A stretch of 64,000 nt of DNA. It comes from Firmicutes bacterium UBA1702. Lineage in GTDB: Bacteria > Bacillota > Clostridia > Peptostreptococcales > Anaerovoracaceae. The DNA lies in NCBI GenBank assembly GCA_002320005.1, contig DCJK01000024.1, positions 45,374-109,373 on the forward strand, read 5' to 3'. The position numbers were made by a program, and so were the translations under genes. Shown here piece by piece: positions 1 to 6,967 of this stretch (its first letter is position 1; each line of letters opens with the position of its first letter). The notes beneath the pieces were generated by a model, which was not told the DNA's origin, made no database searches, and saw only the letters and a list, made by a program, of their open reading frames with translations.

Positions 1-1
1 C

Positions 2-109
2 AACATCCCGGAAATGGAAGAAGAGAAAATAGTCATCGATGAAGAGTATGTAAAAGACAAGTTTAAAGAGACCATACACAAGGAGGATCTGGACAGATTC
101 ATTCTGTAA
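2..109 (+). CDS. hslU: HslU (ClpY) ATPase subunit, 3' end only
   Basis: Only the last 35 codons are inside the window, and the gene runs off the left edge. The peptide ends in EDLDRFIL. This matches the conserved C-terminal tail of HslU (DLSRFIL in E. coli), which docks into the HslV protease and activates it. HslU is the AAA+ unfoldase of the HslUV two-component protease. Placement directly before codY agrees with the common Firmicute order hslV-hslU-codY, and the 33-nt gap suggests one transcript. The assignment rests on this short tail plus context. Confidence 0.75.
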   Translation, partial: NIPEMEEEKIVIDEEYVKDKFKETIHKEDLDRFIL

Positions 110-142
110 TGGTCCATTGGACAGTCGGCAGGGGAATAAGTT

Positions 143-907
143 ATGTCGGATAGAATATTAAGCAAAATACGCAGACTTAACCGGGTGCTTACGGAGAGCA
201 CCGCAGGTATGTTTTCATACGATGAACTGGGAAAGATATTGAGTGAGGTGATAAATGCCAACGTGTACATCACCGATGCCGGAGGAAATGTCCTGGGAGC
301 CGGATATATAAATGCCGAAGATACATCAACAGTCACAGATGAAAAGGGCGGAGAAAAGCTGACGGAGGCTCATAACAGCCGGTTCATGAAAATAGAGAGC
401 ACTGTGGCAAACCTGCGGGGAAAAGAGGCAACTGATCTTCTGGGAGAGGATTACACAATGGCAGGAAAATATCATTGTGTGATTCCGGCCTTTTGCGGAG
501 GCGAGAGGCTTGGAACTCTTATACTGGCAAGATATTCTCCGGAGTTTGATGAAGAGGACATTGCATTATGCGAATACGGCGCCGCAGTCATCGGTCTGGA
601 AATTCAGAGAAACAACAGACTTGCCAGAGAAGAAGAACTAAGAAAAAAAGCCGCGGTGGATATTGCCCTGGCTTCACTGTCCTTTTCCGAAAAAGAAGCT
701 GTATGTAACATGATGGGTGAGTTTGAAGGTGATACAGGGACAATAGTTACCAGCAAGATAGCCGAAAAATACGGAATGACGGTTTCCCTGACGGTAAATG
801 CTCTGCGCAAGCTGGAAAGTGCCGGAGTTGTAGAAACTCGGTCTATGGGTATGAAGGGGACGAGAATAAAAATCCTCAATCCATGTCTGAGAGAACGACT
901 AAAATAA
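143..907 (+). CDS. codY: GTP/branched-chain amino acid sensing transcriptional regulator CodY
   Basis: CodY is a cytoplasmic global repressor that responds to GTP and Ile/Leu/Val and controls nutrient-limitation and stationary-phase genes. At 254 residues the length is normal for the family. The N-terminal two thirds is the GAF-type ligand domain. The C-terminal winged helix-turn-helix contains the near-invariant stretch NALRKLESAGVVETRS followed by GMKGT, residues about 217-242. ATG 143 is preceded by an AGGGGAAT ribosome site. It lies 33 nt after hslU and is probably co-transcribed. Identification is essentially certain. Confidence 0.97.
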   Translation: MSDRILSKIRRLNRVLTESTAGMFSYDELGKILSEVINANVYITDAGGNVLGAGYINAEDTSTVTDEKGGEKLTEAHNSRFMKIESTVANLRGKEATDLLGEDYTMAGKYHCVIPAFCGGERLGTLILARYSPEFDEEDIALCEYGAAVIGLEIQRNNRLAREEELRKKAAVDIALASLSFSEKEAVCNMMGEFEGDTGTIVTSKIAEKYGMTVSLTVNALRKLESAGVVETRSMGMKGTRIKILNPCLRERLK

Positions 908-927
908 AACATTAAGTTTAACATTAT

Positions 928-964
928 CCCCGCGGTAAGCATATTATACCGAGGGGGTATTTTT
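928..964 (+). promoter_or_regulatory. Hairpin that buries the yunB ribosome binding site
   Basis: A stem of 928-937 with 947-956 (CCCCGCGGTA against TACCGAGGGG, one mismatch) and a 9-nt loop lies between codY and yunB. Its 3' arm is the G-rich Shine-Dalgarno sequence of yunB, and TATTTTTATG follows. It could act as a weak terminator after codY or as a translational block on yunB. The function is inferred from the pairing only. Confidence 0.45.
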
Positions 965-1597
965 ATGCGCAGGATTGCAGTAATTCTTATAGGAATCGGA
1001 CTTGTCATTTCGGGCACAATACTGCTTATAAAAGACGCTTTCGGTGAAAGCATAGAGCATGTGGCTCAGCAGGTGGCTGTAAATGCTGTGGCTATGAAAA
1101 TAAATTCCAGCCTTATGGAAGGGTTTTATGATGAAAGCCTGGGAGAACCTCTTCTGAATATTGAAAGAGACGCGGAGGGCAATATACAGTACCTGGAGCC
1201 TAATTCGAGGCTCATAAACAAGCTTGTACTGTCTTTTTCCACTAAAGTAAAGGAAAATTACGATTTGTCGGATATCGAGGAAATAAAGGTGAATCTGGGA
1301 GCAATAACAGGCAGCAGAATTATGTCTCAACTGCCGTTTTATGTAACCGTTAAGGTTCATCCTGTAAGCCTTACTAAATTTCAGTGTGAAACGGAATTTG
1401 AAACGGAAGGGATAAATCAGACAAGATACTATGTATATTGCACCATAAAAAGTCAGGTGCGGATAGTAGCGCCTTTTACAGATAAAATATCAGAAATTAA
1501 AAGAAAGGTCATTATTGCCGAAGCGGTAATAGTAGGAAAAGTGCCTGATAACTATGTAATGGTGCCTGAAGAAAATATTTTAGATGCAATTGAATAG
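965..1597 (+). CDS. yunB: Sporulation protein YunB
   Basis: A 210-residue YunB-family protein with an N-terminal membrane segment at about residues 4-24 (IAVILIGIGLVISGTILLI). Family signatures include LGAITGSRIMS, the GINQTRYYVY block, and the C-terminal AEAVIVGKVPDNYV. In Bacillus subtilis YunB is made under the mother-cell sigma factor SigE and is needed for efficient spore formation; its biochemical role is unknown. Its presence supports a spore-forming host. It lies 57 nt after codY behind a hairpin that includes its ribosome site, and hflX follows after 21 nt. Confidence 0.9.
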   Translation: MRRIAVILIGIGLVISGTILLIKDAFGESIEHVAQQVAVNAVAMKINSSLMEGFYDESLGEPLLNIERDAEGNIQYLEPNSRLINKLVLSFSTKVKENYDLSDIEEIKVNLGAITGSRIMSQLPFYVTVKVHPVSLTKFQCETEFETEGINQTRYYVYCTIKSQVRIVAPFTDKISEIKRKVIIAEAVIVGKVPDNYVMVPEENILDAIE

Positions 1598-1618
1598 AAC
1601 TTGTGATAAAGTAAAACT

Positions 1619-2899
1619 ATGGTTAGATTTAATGAAAACAACGAAGTCCTCAGAGAGGATCAATACAAGACCATACTGGTTGGTCTGGAAAAAAATCAGG
1701 ATATTTCATATTCTATGGAGGAGCTTGAGGGACTGGCGCAAGCTGCCGGAGCTCAGGTCCTGGCTCACATGGTGCAGAAACTGGAAAAGCCCAATACTGC
1801 AACGCTGATAGGGAAGGGAAAGGTCGAGGAACTGTCAGAAGCAGTGAAAAACATGGAAGCAGATATGGTTATCTTTAATGAAGAACTCACAGGAATGCAG
1901 CTGAGAAATCTGGAAGATGCTCTTGGAGTAAGGGTAATTGACAGAACCATATTGATTCTTGACATATTTGCATCGAGAGCCTCTTCCCGGGAAGGAAAGC
2001 TTCAGGTGGAACTGGCGCAGCTTAAATACAGACTTCCAAGGCTTACAGGCTTCGGTAAATCTCTGTCAAGACTGGGAGGCGGTATAGGAACAAGGGGTCC
2101 CGGAGAAAAGAAACTGGAAACTGACAGACGACACATCGAGCGTCGAATGAATGACATAAAAGAAGAACTTTCTCAGTTTAAAAACACAAGAAATACTCAG
2201 CGCGCAAAGAGGGAAAAAAACAAGGTTCCTGTGGCGGCTCTTGTGGGGTATACCAATTCGGGAAAATCTGCGCTTATGAACCGGCTTCTGACAGTATCTG
2301 AAAAGGAAGACAAGTCGGTTCTTGAACGTGATATGCTTTTTGCTACTCTTGATGTTCAGCAGCGTAATGTTACTTCTCAGAGCGGCAGGCAGTTTATTCT
2401 GATAGATACCGTAGGATTTGTAAGCAAACTGCCTCATTCTCTGGTGGAAGCTTTTAAGGCCACTCTGGAAGAGGTGACCTATGCAGATCTGCTTCTTCAT
2501 GTAGTGGACTCCTCCTACGAAAACCATGATTTTCACATAGAGGTTACAGATCGTGTGCTTGAAGAAATAGGTGCAGGAGATAAAGAAAAGATCATGGTGT
2601 ATAACAAATGTGATCTGCCTCACGATGACATAATATGTCCTGCCGGATGTGAAAACATTGAAATATCAGCGAAGACAGGTGAAAACATTAACCAGCTTCT
2701 GCATATGATTGAGTCGAGGCTTTTTGGAAATTATGTAAAGGCAAAACTGCTTATTCCATATGACAGAGGTGACATTTCATCATATCTGTGCAGTGAGGCG
2801 ACGGTAACAAATATGGATTACAAAGAAAACGGAACTTATTTTGAAGCAGAGCTGAAGGAGGCAGATTACAGGAGGTTGAAAAAGTATGAAGCTTTATAG
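1619..2899 (+). CDS. hflX: Ribosome-associated GTPase HflX
   Basis: HflX is a cytoplasmic Obg-related GTPase that binds the large ribosomal subunit and splits stalled or heat-damaged ribosomes. The protein has 426 residues. The N-terminal HflX domain includes TATLIGKGKVEEL (about 60-72) and the glycine-rich GGGIGTRGPGEKKLETDRR loop (about 153-171). The G domain has Walker A GYTNSGKS (about 209-216), DTVGF and the NKCD specificity motif. The ATG start has only a weak GATAAAG ribosome site. The end overlaps the next gene by 14 nt, so the two are translationally coupled. Confidence 0.95.
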   Translation: MVRFNENNEVLREDQYKTILVGLEKNQDISYSMEELEGLAQAAGAQVLAHMVQKLEKPNTATLIGKGKVEELSEAVKNMEADMVIFNEELTGMQLRNLEDALGVRVIDRTILILDIFASRASSREGKLQVELAQLKYRLPRLTGFGKSLSRLGGGIGTRGPGEKKLETDRRHIERRMNDIKEELSQFKNTRNTQRAKREKNKVPVAALVGYTNSGKSALMNRLLTVSEKEDKSVLERDMLFATLDVQQRNVTSQSGRQFILIDTVGFVSKLPHSLVEAFKATLEEVTYADLLLHVVDSSYENHDFHIEVTDRVLEEIGAGDKEKIMVYNKCDLPHDDIICPAGCENIEISAKTGENINQLLHMIESRLFGNYVKAKLLIPYDRGDISSYLCSEATVTNMDYKENGTYFEAELKEADYRRLKKYEAL

Positions 2900-3518
2900 T
2901 ACTGTCGCCGGGGAAGCCTCTGCAGAGCAGGTAATTGAAAAATCCAGGTTTATAACGTATGTCAAACCGGTAGAAACAAGGGAAGAGGCCGAAGCATTCA
3001 TAGCAGAAATACGCGGAAAGCACCGGGATGCAACTCACAATGTGCCGGCCATGGTTCTGGGTGATAAAATGCAGATACAGTGGGCATCTGATGATGGAGA
3101 ACCTCAGGGAACTTCAGGAGCGCCCATAGTAAAGATGCTGGTGGCCGCAGGCATAACAAATGTCGTGATAGTAGTAACAAGATACTTCGGCGGGATAAAA
3201 CTTGGGACGGGTGGTCTCGTCCGGGCTTATACATCCAGCGCTAAACTGGGAATAGATGCCGCAGGTGTATGTGATGTGGCCCAGCAGCTGTGCCTTACAT
3301 ATTGCCTGGAATATACGCATCTTTCAAAAGTTCAGAAAATGGCAGGAAATGATTTCAATATAGGTGATGTTATTTATACGGACATGGTTCAAGTGTCTGT
3401 GAACTGCGATCCTGAAAAAGAAGAAACGGTAAAATCAGCCATCAATAACGCCACAGGCGGAAAAGCAATCCTAAAGAAAGAAGAAAAAAGAATAATTTCG
3501 ATTTTACCGTTGACATAA
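2886..3518 (+). CDS. yigZ: YigZ/IMPACT family protein
   Basis: A 210-residue YigZ (YvyE in Bacillus) protein. The N-terminal UPF0029/IMPACT domain carries ATHNVPAMVLG, SDDGEPQGTSGAP and VVTRYFGGIKLGTGGLVRAY, the family core. The C-terminal alpha/beta domain resembles EF-G domain IV-like folds. Homologues are linked to translation stress, but the biochemical role in bacteria is unclear. AGGAGG precedes ATG 2886, which sits inside the end of hflX. It is the last gene of the block before the tRNA promoter. Confidence 0.92.
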   Translation: MKLYSTVAGEASAEQVIEKSRFITYVKPVETREEAEAFIAEIRGKHRDATHNVPAMVLGDKMQIQWASDDGEPQGTSGAPIVKMLVAAGITNVVIVVTRYFGGIKLGTGGLVRAYTSSAKLGIDAAGVCDVAQQLCLTYCLEYTHLSKVQKMAGNDFNIGDVIYTDMVQVSVNCDPEKEETVKSAINNATGGKAILKKEEKRIISILPLT

Positions 3519-3547
3519 GTTTTCAGTTATGCTAATATATGTTTCGG

Positions 3548-3574
3548 CTCGTTGTTAAACCTAAAAACGACGAG
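3548..3574 (+). terminator. Possible hairpin after yigZ
   Basis: A 9-bp stem (CTCGTTGTT with AACGACGAG, one G-U pair) and a 9-nt loop lie 30 nt after yigZ. It is followed by an A-rich rather than U-rich run, so it is not a typical intrinsic terminator on the plus strand. It may stabilise the 3' end of the mRNA. Confidence 0.3.
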
Positions 3575-3605
3575 AAGAAAAAGTTAAAAAAAGTTAAAAA
3601 AGTCC

Positions 3606-3634
3606 TTGACAATCGTGGCTTGATAATGTATATT
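3606..3634 (+). promoter_or_regulatory. Strong housekeeping promoter of the tRNA array
   Basis: TTGACA at 3606-3611 and TATATT at 3629-3634 are separated by exactly 17 nt. The upstream 3574-3601 stretch is A-rich with repeated AAAAAGTT blocks, like an UP element. Transcription would start near 3641, about 27 nt before the first tRNA. Confidence 0.85.
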
Positions 3635-3667
3635 TAATAAATGTGTCGAGCAGTTTAATGGACGTGA

Positions 3668-3743
3668 GGGCGCTTAGCTCAGCTGGGAGAGCACCTGCCT
3701 TACAAGCAGGGGGTCATAGGTTCGAGCCCTATAGCGCCCACCA
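3668..3743 (+). tRNA. tRNA-Val (anticodon TAC)
   Basis: Acceptor arms GGGCGCT and AGCGCCC pair. The anticodon loop is CTTACAA between CCTGC and GCAGG. The T-loop is TTCGAGC, and CCA is encoded. First gene of the fifteen-gene array. Confidence 0.97.
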
Positions 3744-3749
3744 CAAGAT

Positions 3750-3826
3750 GGCCTGGTAGTTCAGTTGGTTAGAATGCCAGCCTGTCACGCTGGAGGTCGA
3801 CGGTTCGAGCCCGTTCCAGGTCGCCA
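3750..3826 (+). tRNA. tRNA-Asp (anticodon GTC)
   Basis: Acceptor arms GGCCTGG and CCAGGTC pair with one G-U. The anticodon loop is CTGTCAC, the discriminator G, and CCA is encoded. The following TTTTTTT at about 3829 has no convincing hairpin of its own. Confidence 0.97.
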
Positions 3827-3847
3827 ACTTTTTTTAACAGTTCCTTC

Positions 3848-3922
3848 GCTGGTGTGGCTCAACGGTAGAGCAGCTGATTTGTAATCAGCAGGTTGGGGGT
3901 TCGATTCCCTCCACCAGCTCCA
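3848..3922 (+). tRNA. tRNA-Thr (anticodon TGT)
   Basis: Acceptor arms are GCTGGTG and CACCAGC. The anticodon loop TTTGTAA lies between GCTGA and TCAGC. The discriminator is T and CCA is encoded. Confidence 0.97.
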
Positions 3923-3930
3923 TTATTTGT

Positions 3931-4015
3931 CGAGGGATTCCCGAGTGGCCAAAGGGGGCGGACTGTAAATCCGTTAGCTGAGCTTTCGATGGTTCGAATC
4001 CATCTCCCTCGACCA
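3931..4015 (+). tRNA. tRNA-Tyr (anticodon GTA)
   Basis: An 85-nt type II tRNA with a long variable arm. Acceptor arms CGAGGGA and TCCCTCG pair fully, so the first base is C. The anticodon loop is CTGTAAA, and CCA is encoded. Confidence 0.95.
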
Positions 4016-4039
4016 TCTATTCAATAACTTTATATGTGT

Positions 4040-4114
4040 GCGGAAGTGGCTCAGGGGTAGAGCATCGCCTTGCCAAGGCGAGGGTCGCGAGTTCGAATCT
4101 CGTCTTCCGCTCCA
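4040..4114 (+). tRNA. tRNA-Gly (anticodon GCC)
   Basis: Acceptor arms are GCGGAAG and CTTCCGC. The anticodon loop is TTGCCAA between TCGCC and GGCGA, and CCA is encoded. It neighbours a second glycine tRNA with a different anticodon. Confidence 0.97.
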
Positions 4115-4125
4115 ATTTATATCAT

Positions 4126-4199
<74 letters not shown>

Positions 4200-4208
4200 C
4201 TATTTTGT

Positions 4209-4285
4209 GGGCTCATAGCTCAGCTGGATAGAGCAACGGCCTTCTAAGCCGTGTGTCCGGGGTTCGAATCCCTGTGGGCTCACCA
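4209..4285 (+). tRNA. tRNA-Arg (anticodon TCT)
   Basis: Acceptor arms GGGCTCA and TGGGCTC pair with two G-U. The anticodon loop is CTTCTAA between ACGGC and GCCGT, and CCA is encoded. It reads AGA/AGG. Confidence 0.96.
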
Positions 4286-4293
4286 AATTTTTT

Positions 4294-4368
4294 TGGGGTA
4301 TCGCCAAGCGGTAAGGCACTGGGTTTTGATCCCAGCATTCGTAAGTTCGAATCTTGCTACCCCAGCCA
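4294..4368 (+). tRNA. tRNA-Gln (anticodon TTG)
   Basis: Acceptor arms are TGGGGTA and TACCCCA. The anticodon loop is TTTTGAT between CTGGG and CCCAG. The discriminator is G and CCA is encoded. Confidence 0.97.
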
Positions 4369-4373
4369 CGCGT

Positions 4374-4449
4374 GACCCATTAGCTCAGTCGGCAGAGCAC
4401 TTGACTTTTAATCAAGGTGTCCGGAGTTCGAATCTCCGATGGGTCACCA
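4374..4449 (+). tRNA. tRNA-Lys (anticodon TTT)
   Basis: Acceptor arms are GACCCAT and ATGGGTC. The anticodon loop is CTTTTAA between CTTGA and TCAAG, and CCA is encoded. Confidence 0.97.
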
Positions 4450-4484
4450 TCAACATACCGCGGCGATTAGCAAGTATCGGACAT

Positions 4485-4573
4485 GGAGAGGTGTCCGAGT
4501 GGTTTAAGGAGCTGGTCTTGAAAACCAGTGACTCCGAAAGGGGCCGTGGGTTCGAATCCCACCCTCTCCGCCA
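4485..4573 (+). tRNA. tRNA-Ser (anticodon TGA)
   Basis: An 89-nt type II tRNA with a long variable arm. Acceptor arms are GGAGAGG and CCTCTCC. The anticodon loop is CTTGAAA between CTGGT and ACCAG. The discriminator is G and CCA is encoded. Confidence 0.97.
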
Positions 4574-4586
4574 TATTGTTTAGCCT

Positions 4587-4679
4587 GGAGAAGTACTCAA
4601 GTGGCTGAAGAGGACGGTTTGCTAAACCGTTAGGGTTCGATTACGGGCCGCATGGGTTCGAATCCCATCTTCTCCGCCA
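4587..4679 (+). tRNA. tRNA-Ser (anticodon GCT)
   Basis: A 93-nt type II tRNA with a long variable arm. Acceptor arms are GGAGAAG and CTTCTCC. The anticodon loop is TTGCTAA between ACGGT and ACCGT, and CCA is encoded. Confidence 0.97.
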
Positions 4680-4684
4680 TATAT

Positions 4685-4760
4685 AGGGGTATAGCTCAGT
4701 TGGTAGAGCAGTGGTCTCCAAAACCACGTGTCGAGGGTTCGAGTCCTTCTGCCCCTGCCA
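4685..4760 (+). tRNA. tRNA-Trp (anticodon CCA)
   Basis: Acceptor arms AGGGGTA and TGCCCCT pair with one G-U. The anticodon loop is CTCCAAA between GTGGT and ACCAC. The discriminator is G and CCA is encoded. Confidence 0.96.
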
Positions 4761-4770
4761 AATTCAATAC

Positions 4771-4847
4771 CGGGGTGTAGCGCAGTTTGGTAGCGCAACT
4801 GGTTTGGGACCAGTGGGCCGCGGGTTCAAATCCTGCCACCCCGACCA
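4771..4847 (+). tRNA. tRNA-Pro (anticodon TGG)
   Basis: The acceptor arm starts with C (CGGGGTG with CACCCCG), as is usual for proline tRNA. The anticodon loop is TTTGGGA between ACTGG and CCAGT, and CCA is encoded. Confidence 0.97.
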
Positions 4848-4861
4848 TATTTCTTTGATGT

Positions 4862-4938
4862 GGGCCTTTAGCTCAGTTGGTCAGAGCATCCGGCTCATAA
4901 CCGGCAGGTCCCGGGTTCAAGTCCCTGAAGGCCCACCA
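4862..4938 (+). tRNA. tRNA with anticodon CAT: elongator Met or lysidine-type Ile2
   Basis: Acceptor arms are GGGCCTT and AAGGCCC. The anticodon loop CTCATAA lies between CCGG pairs, and CCA is encoded. The first base pairs normally with position 72, so this is not initiator tRNA. It could be elongator tRNA-Met or the tRNA-Ile whose C34 is converted to lysidine by TilS. The C4-G69 and C5-G68 pairs are features reported as TilS determinants in E. coli tRNA-Ile2, and overall similarity to Bacillus tRNA-Ile2 is high. The identity is therefore left open. Confidence 0.9.
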
Positions 4939-4963
4939 CTTAATTAAATAGCAGATAATGTAT

Positions 4964-5039
4964 GCCCAGATAGCTCAGTAGGTAGAGCAGGGGACTGAAA
5001 ATCCCCGTGTCTCTGGTTCGATTCCGGATCTGGGCACCA
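4964..5039 (+). tRNA. tRNA-Phe (anticodon GAA)
   Basis: Acceptor arms are GCCCAGA and TCTGGGC. The anticodon loop is CTGAAAA between GGGGA and TCCCC, and CCA is encoded. Last gene of the array. Confidence 0.97.
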
Positions 5040-5050
5040 TTATTTATACT

Positions 5051-5100
5051 GACACTCGCTGTAATTTAAATATTCGGTGGGTGTCTTTTACTTTTGTTTG
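5051..5100 (+). terminator. Intrinsic terminator of the tRNA array
   Basis: An 11-bp stem containing G-U pairs (5051-5061 with 5075-5085) and a 13-nt loop is followed by TTTTACTTTTGTTTG. It starts 11 nt after the last tRNA. Confidence 0.75.
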
Positions 5101-5117
5101 TTTGAAAAAATGCATTT

Positions 5118-5156
5118 AAAAAGGCAAAAGTCCTTATTTAAGACTCTTGCCTTTTT
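5118..5156 (-). terminator. Bidirectional intrinsic terminator
   Basis: A 15-bp stem with one mismatch (5118-5132 with 5142-5156) has A-runs on its left side and T-runs on its right. It can therefore stop transcription from both directions. It lies just beyond the stop codon of the minus-strand TPR lipoprotein gene and also backs up the tRNA array terminator. Confidence 0.85.
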
Positions 5157-5176
5157 GTCATATTTCTGATTTTGTG

Positions 5177-5815
5177 TCAGTTCCTTTCGGAATCTATCAT
5201 GTCACGTATGGTTTCTGCATTGGAATAACCTTTTTCGATGGATAGATTCAGATATTTATCTGCATTCTCAAAATCTCCGGTCTTGGCATATGCAAGCGCC
5301 GCATTTCCGTAGGCGACAGACAGTTCAGGATCCAGTTTTATTGCTTTTTCAAAATACTCGATGGATTTTTCGTAGTCGCCTTCAAGCAGATAAAGGGAGC
5401 CCAGACTTGAGTTGAGTTCCGGATATTCAGGATCTATCTTAAGAGCCTCTTCGTAAAGTTCTTTTGCTGATTCATTGTCGCCATTCTGCCTGTATGCTAT
5501 GGCCAGGTTAGTGTAGTTTCTGACATTTTCAGGATCTTCCTGAAGTGCAGAGTTGTAGTTTTCAAGAGCCTTGTCCATATTTCCGGAAGCCAGGTAAGAA
5601 TTGCCCAGACAGGAGTAAATATCCGACATTGTGTAGTCATCTGAAGGGCCTGCATCGCATGCTTTCTGAAAGCTTTCGATAGCAGCTTCGTAGTCTCTGG
5701 AGTTATAACTTTCAATGCCTTTGCTAAATGCCTCTGAATCACCTGAGGACGAGCAGGAAGCGAGGAAAAATACCATAAATGCGGATAGCAGAGCCGTAGT
5801 TACTTTCTTTTTCAT
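5177..5815 (-). CDS. TPR-repeat lipoprotein
   Basis: A 212-residue exported lipoprotein. The signal peptide ends in a lipobox, FLASC, with the lipidated Cys at residue 21. The mature part is made of tetratricopeptide repeats of about 34 residues, with periodic A..L...G....A......AL...P signatures such as AIAYRQNGDNESAKELYEEA and LGSLYLLEGDYEKSIEYF. TPR arrays bind partner proteins; the partner here is unknown. It follows the small membrane gene on the minus strand after 15 nt with a GGAGGG ribosome site, so the two form an operon. Confidence 0.85.
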   Translation of the reverse strand: MKKKVTTALLSAFMVFFLASCSSSGDSEAFSKGIESYNSRDYEAAIESFQKACDAGPSDDYTMSDIYSCLGNSYLASGNMDKALENYNSALQEDPENVRNYTNLAIAYRQNGDNESAKELYEEALKIDPEYPELNSSLGSLYLLEGDYEKSIEYFEKAIKLDPELSVAYGNAALAYAKTGDFENADKYLNLSIEKGYSNAETIRDMIDSERN

Positions 5816-5830
5816 TGATACCCTCCATGT

Positions 5831-6166
5831 TTAAAGTATGCCGAATGAAATAAAATTTGAGATAAGGTATGCAAAGGCTGCCATTACGCAGGAAAAGGAA
5901 ATCACTTTCGATTTTACCTTTGACTCCTTATCAAAAACCGCCATAGAAGTTATCCAGGATATCACCAGGGTGATAAGTGCAATAAGCGTCATTCTGTTTA
6001 TTATCCCTGCAAAGCCTCTCAGCAGAAAACATATCAAAGCAGTTACAAGTACAGTTACAAGGTATTTAAGCCAGCCGCCTCGGTTGAAGAGTATGGGGAT
6101 GAGAAGTGCAGCCCATATTATGCCCAGCAGCAGGCATTTAAGTATCAGTATAAAAATAGCTTCCAT
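5831..6166 (-). CDS. Small four-helix membrane protein of unknown function
   Basis: A 111-residue hydrophobic protein with about four predicted transmembrane segments, such as IFILILKCLLLGIIWAALLI near the start and a final VMAAFAYLISNFISFGIL. I do not recognise the family. The ORF is open nine codons further upstream, but the internal ATG at 6166 has an ideal AGAAGGAG site 5 to 7 nt away, so that start is chosen. Co-transcription with the downstream TPR lipoprotein suggests a joint envelope role, which is inference only. Confidence 0.6.
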   Translation of the reverse strand: MEAIFILILKCLLLGIIWAALLIPILFNRGGWLKYLVTVLVTALICFLLRGFAGIINRMTLIALITLVISWITSMAVFDKESKVKSKVISFSCVMAAFAYLISNFISFGIL

Positions 6167-6292
6167 AAATACTCCTTCTAAGTGAATTTTCATATAAAAA
6201 GAATAACATAAAACCGGCCTGTTTTAAACCGTTTTTTGTTAAATAACCGCGTAACGGAGCATAGGTTTTTTAGTCGAAATTTGTTATATTCA

Positions 6293-6321
6293 TTGATTTT
6301 CAGAGGGGTTTAAGGTAAAAT
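6293..6321 (+). promoter_or_regulatory. Promoter of tdk
   Basis: TTGATT (6293-6298), a 17-nt spacer and TAAAAT (6316-6321) form a good housekeeping promoter. The start would lie near 6328, about 24 nt before the tdk ATG. Confidence 0.7.
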
Positions 6322-6351
6322 GTAAATGTATAAAAAATTTGGGAGGAAACA

Positions 6352-6936
6352 ATGGCTCAGCTATACTACAGATACAGTACCATGAACGCCGGTAAATCCA
6401 TAGAGCTAATAAAAGTGGCGTATAATTATGAGGAGAGAGGCAAAAATGTTCTGACTCTTATTCCGGCGGTGGATGACAGATACGGAATTGGTGTAATCAC
6501 ATCAAGAATAGGCGTACAGAGGGAAGCTATAGTTGTAAATGACGATACAAATATTCTGGAACTGTACATGAGAGAAAACGAAAAGCACAAAATTGACTGT
6601 GTCCTCATAGATGAATGCCAGTTCCTTAAAAAACATCATGTGCAGGAACTTGTTGAAATTGTGGACAGCTGCGAAGTGCCTGTACTGGCTTACGGTCTCA
6701 AGAACGATTTCCGGAATGAGCTCTTCGAGGGGTCGTATTATATGCTGATTTATGCAGACAAAATTGAAGAGATTAAGACCATATGCTGGTGCGGACGTAA
6801 AGCTACAATGGTTGCACGTGTTGTCGACGGGCAGATAGTAAAGCAGGGCGAACAGGTAGTGATAGGCGGCAATGATATGTATGTATCCCTTTGCCGTAAA
6901 CATTATAACGACGGCAGGCTGGGTGAAAATAAATAA
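6352..6936 (+). CDS. tdk: Thymidine kinase
   Basis: Phosphorylates thymidine (and deoxyuridine) to the 5'-monophosphate with ATP in the pyrimidine salvage pathway. The 194-residue protein has the type II thymidine kinase layout. The P-loop is STMNAGKS (about 9-16). The Walker B region is VLIDECQFL, containing the catalytic Glu. A C-terminal zinc-binding part includes ICWCGRKAT and a final CRKHY. A GGGAGGAA site precedes ATG 6352. The gene has its own promoter and is followed 31 nt later by a secreted glucosaminidase gene. Confidence 0.93.
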   Translation: MAQLYYRYSTMNAGKSIELIKVAYNYEERGKNVLTLIPAVDDRYGIGVITSRIGVQREAIVVNDDTNILELYMRENEKHKIDCVLIDECQFLKKHHVQELVEIVDSCEVPVLAYGLKNDFRNELFEGSYYMLIYADKIEEIKTICWCGRKATMVARVVDGQIVKQGEQVVIGGNDMYVSLCRKHYNDGRLGENK

Positions 6937-6967
6937 TTCCTGCAGACATGGGACAAGAGGGAACAAA

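Noticed and set aside
965..1360. Minus-strand ORF opposite yunB (944-1360)
   Set aside because: The plus-strand frame encodes a recognisable YunB, so the antisense frame is incidental.
4251..4947. Open frames of 110 and 78 codons across the tRNA array
   Set aside because: They run straight through tRNA genes and translate their conserved arms; typical false ORFs.
6293..6307. CodY-like box near the tdk promoter
   Set aside because: GATTTTCAGAGGGGT matches only the left two thirds of the consensus AATTTTCWGAAAATT; too weak to list.
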